Source: Symsagittifera roscoffensis (Eukaryota; Xenacoelomorpha; Acoela; Convolutidae). Taken from it: a stretch of DNA of 64,000 bases. The stretch covers positions 68,946,956 to 69,010,955 of the forward strand of contig NC_087065.1 in NCBI RefSeq assembly GCF_963678635.1, read 5' to 3'. Under the pieces are notes generated by a model. The model saw nothing but the letters and a program-made list of their open reading frames with translations. It was not told the DNA's origin and ran no database searches. Below, piece after piece: positions 11,308 to 21,445 of the stretch; positions within the stretch are counted from its first letter, which is position 1, and each line of letters begins with the position of its first letter. Both the position numbers and the translations under genes were made by a program.

Positions 11308-11852
11308 TCAAACAGTCTCCCCCACCATGTCTCTATCTTCTTGAGTTCTGGCCAAGACTTTTCTCGCTCGGTCCAACTCGGCTCTCGTCTCGTTCAGATC
11401 TTCCATTGTCTCGTTCGTCAGTACTTCTTCTTCTACGCTCGCTCTCTTGGCTGGCGCTGCAGCTTTCAACTGTGAGCTAGACGAGGCAGCCTTGCTACTC
11501 ATTTCCCGGTGGAAAGCTTGATGTCTACTCCTCAAGCCGGGCCTAGGCCTGGCTGGGAGAGGCATCTCTCCAAGCTGGTAAGTTCTCGCGGTACCCACCG
11601 AGGTTTGTGCGCCAAGTCGCTTCCACAGCTCTCCATTCCTCCATTTCATGACCCAAAAGCTCGGGCGGTCCAACATTCCTTGATCGCCCCAAGCTGCCAC
11701 CAGCAAGACTTCCGTGGGACAGTCCCCATGGTTTCATGCCCTGGGATGTTCATCGGAGCAGCCGTCAACATGACTACCCCAGGGTCATCCTGGGCAACGT
11801 CTCTTTCTAGTAGCCGACGACAGAGAGACATCAGTTCACCAAACTTGATCAT
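11308..11852 (-). pseudogene. Coding remnant with acidic coiled-coil segment
   Basis: Two overlapping minus-strand frames, 11646-11852 (starting MIKFGELMSLCRRLLERDV) and 11308-11706, look like one protein split by a frameshift. The second contains a Ser/Ala/Lys linker and then a heptad-rich stretch around EDLNETRAELDRARKVLA. It could be the start of another gag-like polyprotein, because the first frame opens after an AT-rich untranslated stretch. No domain can be named. Confidence 0.35.
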
Positions 11853-12345
11853 TCTGGTTCAGTTCTGTTGCATGAATTGGATAAATTGTTTCGTAACACG
11901 TTGAAAATTAGAGGTTAAGTCGATCAATCAGGATCTAGAAACCAGGTCATGACTATCACATCTGTCTACATTGCTTCAAATTTATATTAAAACGTATTTT
12001 AAAAACAGTCAAGTAAAATATTTTGATCTTAAGATATATTAAAATTCATTTCAAGCTAAAATCTTGGAAATTGATCAAAGACTGGACAGTCCACGCTTCG
12101 GAACTTTTCTGGACATTTCCAAACCTAAAATGCTATCAACATAACACATCATGCATCCTACACTCAACCTATACTCAACCTTTATCTAATTCAATTTATT
12201 ATTTAGATACATTTCTATGTTGGAATCCGAAAAAAAAATACGAGTACCAGCGCGCACAGCTCCCAATGATGCAAACGCCCTCTGTTTGGGTGATACACCG
12301 GAAGCGAAAATTCTTTACTCTCCTCTCCACTAGGAAATCTCTTAG
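11853..12345. other. AT-rich spacer between coding remnants
   Basis: Low GC, rich in TTTAAA/TATTAAA strings and without credible frames. It separates the last part of the gypsy-type pol (12346-12681) from the remnants further left. A 3' LTR would be expected near here if the element ended at this point, but I see no match to the leader at 21446-21999. Confidence 0.4.
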
Positions 12346-12681
12346 TCATGTCTGGGACAAAACCAAATCTTCAGGGTCCACGTGCTGCTTTTCCGCGCCT
12401 TCGTCACCAAGAAACTTAATTTTTTTTCCTGGTATCTGCGAAGCCGCCGGTCGCAAAGCTGCTATAATCCCTATTACTGCCCTTTGTTTCCCTAAAAACT
12501 CTATGTTCTTGTACTCTCTGCTGAATTCGGCTGCTAATGCTGTTCTAGAACTCATATCCGAGGTGATACCTATCGCACACATCCTATCCGTAATAATACA
12601 ATCGCTATCTGTTATTATAATGCTTCTTGAGTGTTCTCTCGGCAAGTTATAATATGACTCAAATATTCTCCCAAAGTCCAC
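12346..12681 (-). pseudogene. Post-integrase coding remnant
   Basis: A 111-codon minus-strand frame with a compact globular look (motifs TDSDCIITDRMCAIGITSDM and GKKIKFLGDEGAEKQHVDPE). It lies about 100 bases downstream of the preceding pol segment. I do not recognise a domain. It could be a C-terminal extension of the gypsy polyprotein or the start of a separate downstream ORF. It is followed by AT-rich DNA. Confidence 0.4.
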
Positions 12682-12761
12682 TATTTTGGGCCTTCATGTG
12701 TTTCTGACTATGAATAAGCTATTTCTCCTGCAACTTTTAATTTTTAAAAAAAATTATTTTC

Positions 12762-13136
12762 TCAACTCCCCGGACAAAAAAAATCCGTCGATCGCATATC
12801 AGATAGTAAGTTAAGATTGGATGCAGGAATGATCAATGGCCCTTCCTGGGCTGCCCAGGAATGATCATGTTTGTCATTGCTTATGTACTTCATGCTCTCG
12901 CGGTCTACGTCCTGAATCGTGACAAGAGTTTTCTTGGGGTTTGAGGTCATTTCGCTCAACCACTCCAAGACACGAAGATTTGTCAATTCTTGTTTGTATG
13001 AATGCTGTTGTTCGTCAAACTCCACTTCAAGTTTAGACCCATTGTCGAGCCATTCGTTGTCTTGATCACCGACAATGTATTTTTGTGGCGCAGTTATCTC
13101 CCTCAGACCAACTAGATCTTCTTTTATCCACTTCAA
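12762..13136 (-). pseudogene. C-terminal part of gypsy pol, unassigned domain
   Basis: A 124-codon frame starting MKWIKEDLVGLREI, continuous in character with the integrase C-terminal region just upstream on this strand. Acidic and Gln-rich in the middle (LEVEFDEQQHSYKQELTNLR). It ends in a poly-T-rich stretch. No named fold. Inferred to be the extended tail of the polyprotein because of strand, order and spacing. Confidence 0.45.
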
Positions 13137-13150
13137 GTCTATCCTATCTA

Positions 13151-13937
13151 CTACGAAGTCGACTCCGTAAAGTTTTTAATCTTTTGTGAGTTTTTACCTG
13201 CGACTTTCTCGAGTCGGCATCGAAAAGGGTAGATCCGGTTCCATTTTTTTGGAACTTCTATCTGATTGGGATTTTCCCTGTCCTCTTCTGCATAAGGAAA
13301 GTTTTCTTCATCCGTTTCAAGTATCTTGTTAGGATTCAGGTTCAACGGCGGGTTTGTTCCTTCTTCCAGTACCACATTCCCATCGTTCTTTTTCCTGGTG
13401 GCTTTCTGATTGACTTCTCAGGTCCATCATCAGGTAATCAGCCTCCTCCATGTCTTCAGGTAAACACCAGTCTTCTGTGGATGGTTTATGTGGTTTAATG
13501 TTCTCGAAGTGTGCAGCTCGGCCAGTATTGAGCCTGTAAGAACCTCCCTCTTGATGTACCTCCGTTATCATAAACGGTTCCCTCCATTTCTTTAGGAGTT
13601 TCTTCGTACCATTCGGTGGGATAAGGTTCTGAAAAACCCACTAGAAGTCTCGTACTGAGCAAGCGTTTGCATCAGCTGCTTTCTTTTCGAACTTTTTCTT
13701 CTGCCTCGCCTGAGCTTAGTGCGTATTGCGTTTAAAGTCAATGAGCTCTTGCTGACGACTTATCACATCTCTTTCATAGACTTGTGGCAATTTCTTCTTG
13801 TCTTCATACTCAGGGTAAAAGAAAATCAAAGGCAAAGCCTTTTCATGCCCAGTCAACATCATATGTGGACTGATTCCTGTAGTGTAGTGTTGCCTATTGT
13901 TGTAAGCTCCCATTACTTGTGGCAAATATAGTCCCAA
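13151..13937 (-). pseudogene. Integrase C-terminal domain region
   Basis: Three minus-strand frames (13716-13937, 13329-13571, 13151-13375) cover the part after the catalytic core. The first reads YLPQVMGAYNNRQHYTTGIS and then PHMMLTGHEKALPL, the family's conserved post-core segment (normally YN-x-xxH-xTTG-xSP-xxLxxG). The second contains FMITEV-type text (MITEVHQEGGSYRLNTGRAA), matching the strand-rich GPY/F-like C-terminal module. An acidic linker follows. Frameshifts near 13570-13720 and 13330-13375 break the protein. In a working element this part contributes to DNA binding and target choice. Confidence 0.7.
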
Positions 13938-13941
13938 TCAG

Positions 13942-14271
13942 TCATGTATGGGAACAGAACACCCTCAACATCGACACCAGAGTTCGATTTTGTCTTTCTA
14001 CTAAGCCAATCGTCTGGGGATGGGACGTCGAAGAATGAGCCAGGGCTACCTTAGTAAGTTCTCCTACAAAAGCACCTCCATAGTCTGACTGGAACGTCAT
14101 CGGGATTCCATGTCTAGCTATCCAAGTGTTGATAAGATGATTGCAATCTTCGGCTGAGGCGGTTCTGCAGGGCGCAGCTTTTGCATACTTTGTGAAGTGG
14201 TCTATCATCACTAATTCCTGATTATAGCCACTGTCTGTCATACATATCGTCTGATGATCAATTTGTACCAC
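13942..14271 (-). pseudogene. Integrase catalytic core (rve), defective
   Basis: A 109-codon frame of the retroviral-type integrase core, which cuts and joins element DNA ends into the host. Acidic residues are at D5 (VQIDH), D63 (TFQSDYGGAF) and E92 (GLVERQN), with the typical DHFTKYAKAAP and HPQTIGLVERQNRTL text. The second Asp to Glu distance is 28 residues rather than the canonical 35, so an in-frame deletion before SHPQT has removed part of the active-site loop and helix. The frame ends in CSHT just before the C-terminal region. Not expected to be active. Confidence 0.85.
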
Positions 14272-14405
14272 TTCATTGAACTCCTAGGACTCGATTAACC
14301 TCAATGGAAATTGTAACTTCCTTGTATCTTTCACATGCTGGTCGTTACTATTTCGTCGCATGCCTTCTTCATCTCATGCCAGTCAAACGGTCTGAAGTCT
14401 CTTTG

Positions 14406-14648
14406 TTACACTTTATCAATCCTTTGATGGCCCGATTGATCTTGTGAGCTGAATAACAGTTCCATTTGATAGAACTGTGGCAACACTATCGCATTATAGT
14501 TGTACAGTACCTTGTCTTTTTCTCCTTTTGCATTATTAATCAGATTTAACCGTCCATCTTTCTGCATATACAACTGCCCCAAGATCTGGTAACTATCTTG
14601 CTCCAGATCTCCTTTGTCTGGTGCCAAGTTTTCAACCCACCGTTTCAA
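14406..14648 (-). pseudogene. Integrase N-terminal (HHCC) region, truncated
   Basis: An 80-codon frame ending QDQSGHQRIDKV before a stop. The family's zinc-binding module reads H-x3-H then C-x2-C here. The second His is visible in GHQ, the first is replaced in SSQDQ, and the Cys pair lies past the stop in another frame (about 14300-14400). The upstream text (KDKVLYNYNAIVLPQFYQME) fits the preamble to the HHCC domain. It sits just upstream of the catalytic core. Confidence 0.65.
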
Positions 14649-14852
14649 GGTACTTGTTATACGGTCACTTCTCTATGCTCCTATTTAGTCCGAGATTAGG
14701 TATCTCGCCTTGAAGTATGTCTTCCTGACTCTAAGGTGACTGTTCAGCTCATCCGGCTGATGTGGGTCATCTTCCATCTTAACACACCAAATTTTTGCCA
14801 ATAGATTTGTCTCTTATTTGAACCATTCTAAGTCAGTTCTGAAAGCTTCCTT

Positions 14853-15516
14853 CTACGGTAATAGAGTCATTGAACGTTTCGAGACGGCTATTAGATCTAA
14901 ATTATCTGCCGCGTTGTCATATGCTTTCTCACTCGGGAACAGATTGGTCTTGATGCACCTCTCTGTCCAAGTGACTTGCTCGAGTTTCCAGCAGCAATGC
15001 ATGGATCGCCAATTCTGATAACTCAGATCCCGCGCTCGAGTTCCCGTCTGAGTACGTGTCAATATCCGATTTCCACAATATATCTTCGACAGATGAGTCT
15101 ACCGTGGAGCATGACTCCGCGGCAGATTCTGATGTGCATGATCTACTCATCCATCTAAATTCTGAGGACAAAAAATGGTACACCTGGTCTTGTCCATCTA
15201 CATCTCCGCTTCCTTCAGTATCCGGCTACCCGGACAAATTAACTTGCTCCGAGTGTTTCGACTCGACTTCTGTGAGTCCATCGTCAGGCGTTTCGAAAGT
15301 GACTGTTTTCTTCTGAGTCCTTATCTCTTGCTCCTTCGTCTTGTACGAGGTTCTCATTAAAACGCTCTGAGGAAATGAGAAAACTAGTCGCTGAACTACT
15401 GTCCTACAATCCCATTCTTTTTCTTTATGCTGGCGTATGGAGGGTTTTATCCGTACTTTCTCACTAACCCTCAATGATGTCATGGCTGCTGCCCATTCAG
15501 AATCAGCTCCAGTCAC
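14853..15516 (-). pseudogene. Linker between RNase H and integrase
   Basis: Frames 15226-15516, 14929-15183 and 14853-15062 show acidic, Ser/Glu-rich low-structure sequence (for example TVTFETPDDGLTEVESKHSE and SVEDILWKSDIDTYSDGN), then SELAIHALLLETRASHLDRE. This lies between the RNase H and integrase segments and is inferred to be a long polyprotein linker of this element family. It is broken by at least two frame changes. Confidence 0.5.
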
Positions 15517-15602
15517 TTCTTTCTACAACAATCCGCCCAGCATCAGCATCACCTCTGGTGTGACCTGCACCGTTTTGCCCAGCACTGAGAGGCTGTTTAT
15601 GC

Positions 15603-16213
15603 TCATCCGAGACAGCTCATGCTGAACCAGAATTGAACATAGCAACAAATCCAAGGCCACGGGGTCCTTCTTGGTTCTGCCGTTTTTTCCAACGATAATT
15701 CAGGGTGTCCCAGTATCGGATGTCCTGACTTATCCAACCTTCTCATCAAAGAAAGTGCTTTGTAAGTCTCTTTGTCTAAAAATGAGAATCCTTCTCTAGT
15801 TTCGACCTGATTTGCCTGCTTGTGTTTCAATCGTTCGTAAAATTCAGTTTCCTTGCTGAGGCTCTCACAAATCTGGTGCTTGTGACGCATCGTGTGTTCG
15901 ACTATCATGTGGTAGCCATCAAATCTAACTATCCAACTACCAATGTAACTCTGGTCCATCGAATACGTTTTCAACCAGGATTGGTCTCGTTTGACCACTC
16001 GCAGTTTAAAGGGAGCACTCCCCACGTAGGCGCGATACTTCTCCACGAGTGTGACTACCGCAAAAGTTTTGGCCGAGCACCGTATTTCATCTCAGTTTTG
16101 CTCAAAATTTTACGGCCGTATGCAATGGGACGGGGAATTGTTCTCCCATTCCAGTCTTGCTCCTGATGTAGTATTCCGGAAATGGCTACCACTGAAGCAT
16201 CAATGTCGAGAGC
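15603..16213 (-). pseudogene. Ribonuclease H domain, defective
   Basis: The N-terminal catalytic segment reads LDIDASVVAISGILHQEQ (codons at about 16210-16160), with the first catalytic Asp in the DAS motif. A stop lies three codons before it, and a frameshift follows near 16080. The remainder is the 147-codon frame 15603-16046: EKYRAYVGSAPFKLRV, then SWLKTYSMDQSYIG, then WIVRFDGYHMIVEH, the gypsy RNase H/tether pattern. The usual Asp before the xxLSWL motif is Val (VVKRDQSWL), which would remove a catalytic carboxylate. The role would be degrading the RNA template during reverse transcription. Confidence 0.8.
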
Positions 16214-16599
16214 CTACATGCCTTTCTGTGTGACCATGCCTAGTACAGCTTCCGTGTCATACCTGTCATCAAACCTGTCATATTCTCGAAGGCTTCCTCA
16301 GCTCTTTAATTTCATTCGAATTCTTCCCTTTGTTGCGCATCAGCTGCTACATTGGGTAGACTTTGTCTGCGTATCCTTTTATGAACTCTCGATAAAAATT
16401 CGCGAACACTAGGAGTATCATCAGCTGTGTGTCCGTTCTGGGCGCATTTCATTTTAGCACGGTCTCCATTGCATCAGGATCTGGCCTCAAGCCATGCTTA
16501 TTCACCGTTCTTCCCAGTTATTTTATGGAGTCCTTAAGAATCTCGCATTTCGAGGGATTGCATTTCAAGTCAGCTCTCTTCATGCAGTCAAAGACGTCA

Positions 16600-17093
16600 T
16601 CAAACCTGTCATGATGTCTGTCAAGGTGGGTGTCGCTATCACTACATCATTCACATAGCACATCACGAGTCTGCCTTATTTATTTGTCACGCTAGTCAAG
16701 GCCAGAGCCATGAGTTTTTTAAAAGTCGCCGTCGCATTGCACAAACTGAGGAGCATCTTCGTCCGCTGGTACAAACCTAACTCACATGCAAATTCGGTCT
16801 TCTTTCTATCCTGTTTTTGTGAGGAAAACTGCCAGAAGGCAGGACCTAAATCCAACGTGTTGAAAAACTTGAAATAGCCACGTTTTGAGACGCTCTCATC
16901 AATGCGTGGTAAAGAGGTAAGCGACCTTAATGGTCACTGCTTTTAGGTAGCAAAAGTCACAACAGAATCTCAGGTGTTCTCCTTTCTTCTTGGCTATGAT
17001 GACCCCAAAAGCCCGAGGTGACATCGAGGGTTCTATCATGTCGCACTCAAGCAGCATTTTTTGTTCGCCACGCCCCAAAATATGCGGTGTCAT
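16600..17093 (-). pseudogene. Reverse transcriptase domain, defective (YVND)
   Basis: The beginning of the RT palm/fingers is visible in the frame 16899-17093: ECDMIEPSMSPRAFGVIIAK, then LRFCCDFCYLKAVTIKVAY, matching the Ty3/gypsy pattern (LL..g.I.pS.SPwas.vv..kK....R.C.DyR.LN..T). Downstream, in broken frames, the catalytic box reads MCYVNDVVIATPT at about 16625-16660, so the first Asp of YVDD is Asn (codon 16649-16651). An in-frame stop sits seven codons upstream. The enzyme cannot be functional. Sequence from 16040 to 16600 carries the RT connection region in short fragments. Confidence 0.85.
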
Positions 17094-17370
17094 GTGCGTC
17101 TCTCCTTCCCTGTGGGGGATAGCACCTTATTCTAGTTCGATCTTCTGAATGACGAAATTACAATACAAACGTCTGCGTTTCGATTTAAAACTGCCCTTAG
17201 CAACTCAAACTATCCACCCCCTATCTTACCTCTTAAATGCTCTATTTCCGGCAAAAACGGTTCGTAAGACTATAACTCACAAGACAAGGGGCGTTCTGGC
17301 TCTTCGAACAACTCAAGAAGCCTTCATCTGTTTGTTCCAGATCTCATTGAAAACATTTTAAATAAAAAGT

Positions 17371-17667
17371 TCAAATCATTAATCCTTTTTTAAACCTGAT
17401 CTTATTCTCGTGAGATGGACAGACTTTTATTCGATGCTTCTTGAGTTTCGGCGTTTCTTCATAGTCCCTCCACGTTGACAAAGCGTAGCCAAGTTTCCTT
17501 CCACGCTGGTTTGAAACTATTATGTTCAGTGTATTCAACGAAACACTCACACACAACCCGTTTCGTGTAACGGAAAGGCTTCGGCATAAAACCACTGAAC
17601 TTTGACTGTTTGGGTTCGGTACCAGGCAAAGCTGCGTACTTTCACTCAATGTGTTTAAATTTCTCAT
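17371..17667 (-). pseudogene. Protease to RT linker region
   Basis: A 98-codon frame following protease on the minus strand: CLVPNPNSQSSVVLCRSLSV, then TRNGLCVSVSLNTLN, then RGRKLGYALSTW. The last part resembles the strand-rich segment, ending in G-x-x-LGYA(L), that precedes RT in many Ty3/gypsy polyproteins. A gap in readable frames (17100-17370) separates it from the RT start, where I see no supported feature other than decayed coding DNA. Confidence 0.6.
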
Positions 17668-17720
17668 TCTAAAGATTGCTACTACTGCTCCTGCATAGGC
17701 TATAGTTTTGCATCTCTATC

Positions 17721-18164
17721 TTACAAAATTGTTTTTGTATTCTCATCAGGTATTCTCCTATTTACTGTTCGCTTAGCATCCTTCCCGTCTCGCGTCCTTC
17801 TCAGTCCATTAAATAGGTCAATCGTCACGTCGAAAATCCCGACGAAGTCACGCCCCAAGATGAACTGATCCGAATCATCTAGGTTCTCATCACGAGAAAA
17901 TTTCTCCAGAGGTTCGGTGCTCCCATCTGGAGGACTATTACTGCAGTTTTCCTGGCCATGTAGAATGCTTCGCGATGGAAGGCTGCAAATCTTGAGTTCG
18001 TGGGTATCAGGTCCTCTCTGGTGAAACCCATCCTTTCCCATGTTTTTATCGGCATAACACTGACTTCTGCTCCTGTGTCTAGGAGTCATGTTACTCCTAT
18101 CTTCTTTCCCTGTTGTCCAGCAGATGTGCAGTCTGATCTGCTTTTTATCCAATATGTACAGCAT
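17721..18164 (-). pseudogene. Retroviral-type aspartic protease, frameshifted
   Basis: The active-site motif LLDTGAEVSVMP is intact at about 18050-18085 (DTG codons 18071-18079) but lies in a different frame from the second half of the domain, which reads ENLDDSDQFILGRDFVGIF (about 17830-17890) in the 147-codon frame. FILGRDF is the hydrophobic-Gly-Arg-Asp motif that pairs with DTG in this family. A stop (TGA) precedes LLDTG by one codon. In a living element this dimeric protease cleaves gag-pol. The corresponding region of the plus-strand copy ends at this same motif. Confidence 0.85.
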
Positions 18165-18254
18165 CTTCTTGGCGTCATGACGTCCACCATGGCGTCATGA
18201 CCAACCCTGCGGACCTTAAACTATATTTGACCCAAATATAACTGTCCTATTTGG

Positions 18255-18880
18255 TCATTGTCTGTCGTGACGTAGGTCTTGGTATGAAAAATAATCCCAT
18301 CCACGTTGAGCATCACTTGATAATTTCAGTAAACTTTCACGTAACGTCGTAAATAAGGGTCGCACAGCCCTCGATTCAGTGCGTGGGTTTGCTTGTCTCA
18401 GATAATCTGCATAAATATCCAGATGCATCATGGTGAACTCCGAAGGTTCCCTCAGATTCCTGATTTCTTGATGCTCCGCCAACGAGAAGATCGACTGCAC
18501 CATGCTACCTTGAGGCAACCTCCCAAATTTCTGCCTCGAGATCACATTCAACTTCATGCTCAAAGTGCTCGTTGCCTTCGTCTCTTCCACCTCAGATTCT
18601 TCAAAGGCGTTGAGTTGATCTTAAGTTCTCTCGTTCTCCAGTTCGAGCTTGACCTTTTGTTCAATATCCCTTGTTGCCAATACCTGTTGAACTCTGTTCA
18701 GAACATCTCTTGCAGCTGCTCTTTAGTCAATACTTAAATCGTTAGCTGCGGTTTCGGGCTCCGTTCCACTCGTTTCTTCTAACACGGCCTTCAATTTTCT
18801 TAGCCAGCTTCCGCCTGGCTCATCAGGTGCCCCTGGCTGGTTTTATCGCCTGACAACGCCTCATCATGCCTTGGCTGCTT
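18255..18880 (-). pseudogene. Gag to protease junction region
   Basis: Includes a 111-codon frame (18255-18590) with STLSMKLNVISRQKFGRLPQ and FTMMHLDIYADYLRQ, matched by the plus-strand copy around 25985-26200. This is the segment between the zinc knuckles and the protease. A stop/frameshift near 18600-18730 separates it from the preceding acidic helical segment. Function unknown; it probably forms the protease N-terminal prodomain. Confidence 0.55.
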
Positions 18881-18889
18881 AATTTCCGC

Positions 18890-19135
18890 CACAACATCCC
18901 GAAAGTGTCAACAATTTGATTTAAATTGACCCTCCAGGTTGTAAAAAAAACACCTTGGGCCAATTTTTGCAATTACTCCTCTCATAAAATCTTTATAATC
19001 GATTTCCGACGCCTTTTCATCTTCAAGGTCAAAACCGATCGCTTTCATGCCTTGTTTATAGGTTGGGCATGCGAAAACATAATGCTCTGTAGCACTGGAG
19101 GAACTGCAGTTTGCACAAGAGAGTCTCCTGTTCAT
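18890..19135 (-). pseudogene. Gag nucleocapsid zinc-knuckle segment
   Basis: A 75-codon frame starting MNRRLSCANCSSSSATEHY. Cysteines and His form C-x2-C-x7-H-x4-C, a CCHC knuckle with three extra residues compared with the canonical x4 spacing. Near the end, CFFYNLEGQFKSNC matches a second canonical C-x2-C-x4-H-x4-C knuckle in which the second Cys is Tyr and the His is Gln. Zinc knuckles bind the element RNA. The plus-strand copy has the same spacing change in knuckle 1, and different losses in knuckle 2. Confidence 0.75.
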
Positions 19136-19234
19136 GTCATCCCTGGGCTTGTACTAGTTGTTACCCTGGTTTGTATGTCCACTGTTAAAACTGCCATAAT
19201 TGTTTTTTATAAACATCTGATCTCATCGGAGGTT

Positions 19235-19700
19235 TCAGCAAAATATTTTCCTTGGATTTGAGTAGCAGCTACTCCGTGTAGGTGCATTGGTTGAAAGATG
19301 TGTATAGTGCAATGCTAGTTTTGTCCTGAGTTCATCGTTCTTCACATTATCAATGAATTTTAATGCTACTGCCAAGTTCAACCTGCTGTTTGACTCTTCC
19401 GATTGCCTTCGCCTTCTCAGATTTTCTAAGTCATCTAACACCTTCTCTATGGTATCATTTTGCCTTGGTTTTTCCAAGCGCATCATCGCTTGGTGCTCTT
19501 GCACTCTCGAGCCAAAGCGGTTCAGCAAAATCTAGATGATTTTTGCAGTATCGCACTGGTGTTGTCTTTTTCGCCACCACGCAATTCATGGCTGTCCCTT
19601 CCAAATTTCTGGCGAGATCACTGCATTACTGCCTTTCTGTCTCATTTTCTTCCTCAAAATGCAGCTTCATGACTTCTATCTAGGTAACTATACAACCGTC
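19235..19700 (-). pseudogene. Gag capsid-like domain (retrotrans_gag type)
   Basis: The frame 19235-19528 reads LNRFGSRVQEHQAMMRLEKP, then TIEKVLDDLENLRRR, then LNLAVALKFIDNVKNDELRT. This is the helical capsid C-terminal pattern of Ty3/gypsy gag (a FxxR..Q.......Q...Ei...l.dL..L signature). The N-terminal half continues in another frame to about 19700 (LHFEEENE/ETERQ-type text). The plus-strand counterpart is at 24903-25305. Confidence 0.65.
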
Positions 19701-19931
19701 GGGTTCATCCTTTCAGCATCTTGGTTTTTTGAACACTCTTTTCGACTATTCGCTGCGCTCATTGTTCCTGGACAACCTCGTGAGGAACGTCTCAAGGTAC
19801 CTGTTCAGAGCTTCGAACGCTGTTGCATTCCGTGAATATCCCGTTCGATCTTTCTCATCTCTTGTTTGAGGCTCTGGAACATCCCTCCTTTCAGAGTCCC
19901 TGGTCTGAGATGTTCCCTGGTTCGTGTGATT

Positions 19932-20609
19932 CTAATTTGAGGAACCACCTCTTCTATTAGCATGTTCGTCTCGCATAGGCCGTTCATTCGAGACTGGCCT
20001 ACTGCCATTAGAGCCCCCTCTGGTGTTCATGGGATTCCTGGGCCTGTTATTCCCAGTGGCGCCACTCGATGGGCTACCTCTTCCTTTCGTAGACCCATAC
20101 GTCCTTTCTCGGATTGAATGTGCCTTGAAGTTCACTCTCGGCTCTCTGCTAGCCTCCCTCGAGTGTGCTCCACTTTTTTCAGATCCGCTCTTGTTTCCCA
20201 GGAGACCGTCCAATCTGTCCATTATAGTCTGAGTGCGTCTTTCAATCATCGCATCTATCCTTGTATCGAGAGTCCCAAGAGCCTGCTCTTGTTGACTTTG
20301 AAGTTGCTCCAGATCACCTCTCAATCGTTTCTCTCTTTCTTCAAATTCCCGCGTCATTCGCGACAAGTTTCTAGCCAAGTGTTCATCTGTCCTTTCTTTT
20401 AAACGTTTTTTGCTCCGGCTGACTTCCTGTCTGTTGCGACTTATTTCTTTCCGCAGGTTTTCTCTCTCAACATGATCTGCTCTTTTTAGTCCACTCATGC
20501 TTATTGATATCTGTTCATTCTGCTCACCCACTCTATCCACAATGCTGGTCAAAAGCTCTTCCCTTGATGCTCCGTTGTTCACCAATAGAGTCACTACTGG
20601 TGGCGTCAC
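19932..20609 (-). pseudogene. Gag N-terminal coiled-coil and basic region
   Basis: A 225-codon frame. Residues about 1-40 hold TLLVNNGASREELLTSIVDR. Residues about 45-140 form a charged coiled coil (ENLRKEISRNRQEVSRSKKR, then EREKRLRGDLEQLQ). Residues about 150-225 are Ser/Gly/Arg-rich and basic, likely RNA-binding. It ends at a TAG where the plus-strand copy has TGG (Trp), so this stop is a nonsense change in this copy; the plus-strand protein runs 62 residues further. The frame continues upstream through the acidic segment at 20610-20900 with interruptions. Confidence 0.75.
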
Positions 20610-20900
20610 CTTATTTAGTACTGGTTGAAACTGGCTCTCATCCTCTCTGTCTCAAAGATCCATCATGCTACGCCTCTAGTTCCCCTAGTGTGGTCCCTGA
20701 CAATTTCCTGGTTGCTTGGCTGAGTTGATCATTTTCATGAACTCTCTTGAACATTCCATCAATGTTCTTGTTTATGGTTCTAACCGCACCAAACCGATCC
20801 GAATAGCACTGTTTGTTGATGCCTCGTTTTCATGAGTCGAGCTGTTCAGGCTCACTTGAGTCTCAAATTCATCATAATCTCCATTGTCTTCTTTCTCTTC

Positions 20901-21445
20901 TTAGGGGTTACCTTCAACGTCTGTTCCCCTTCCCATAGAAAGCAGATAGAAAATTCCCAAAGTGTTCTTGACTCGTTCCGAAAACGAGTAGGAGGTTGCT
21001 GCTTTCTCTGTCACCCCATGCATCATGGTAATGCTAGTAGGTGAGCCTCCAACTACTGGATTTTTAGTCGAAATGCCGGACAGTTCCGACATTTCCTCTC
21101 GATCAAGAGTCCCGAACGAAGTAACGAAATCGTTGCCTTTTTCTACGGGAAAAGATCCACTCGTTAATCTTCTATTCACATTTCCTTCCGTTCCACGTCC
21201 CGCCCAATTCTCATCCAGAGAAGGATTCGTTTGGATCTTTACTTCCAATTTTGTTCATTTGTCATCCCAGACCTTTTGACACCTTGTTTCAGCCATTCCA
21301 CCTGAAACTTTCTTCCCCATGTTGTTCCGAGTCTTCTTGGTTCTTTCCACAAAAACTTATTCATTGATTTCTTTTGTCTTTTCGGTATAAACTTCCCAGA
21401 GTTATCAGTTAGGAGCCTAAGTTCCCTCGACTTGCCTAGGCTCAT
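20901..21445 (-). pseudogene. Gag N-terminus, two frames
   Basis: The start is at 21445 (MSLGKSRELRLLTDNSGKF), followed by basic sequence to 21239. A second frame, 21248-20901, carries EVKIQTNPSLDENWAGRGTE and ends near 20901. In the plus-strand copy the two parts are in the same frame, separated by one TGA (23316-23318); here the first part is additionally frameshifted. The start is supported because the same ATG opens the frame in both copies, right after the conserved untranslated leader. Confidence 0.6.
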
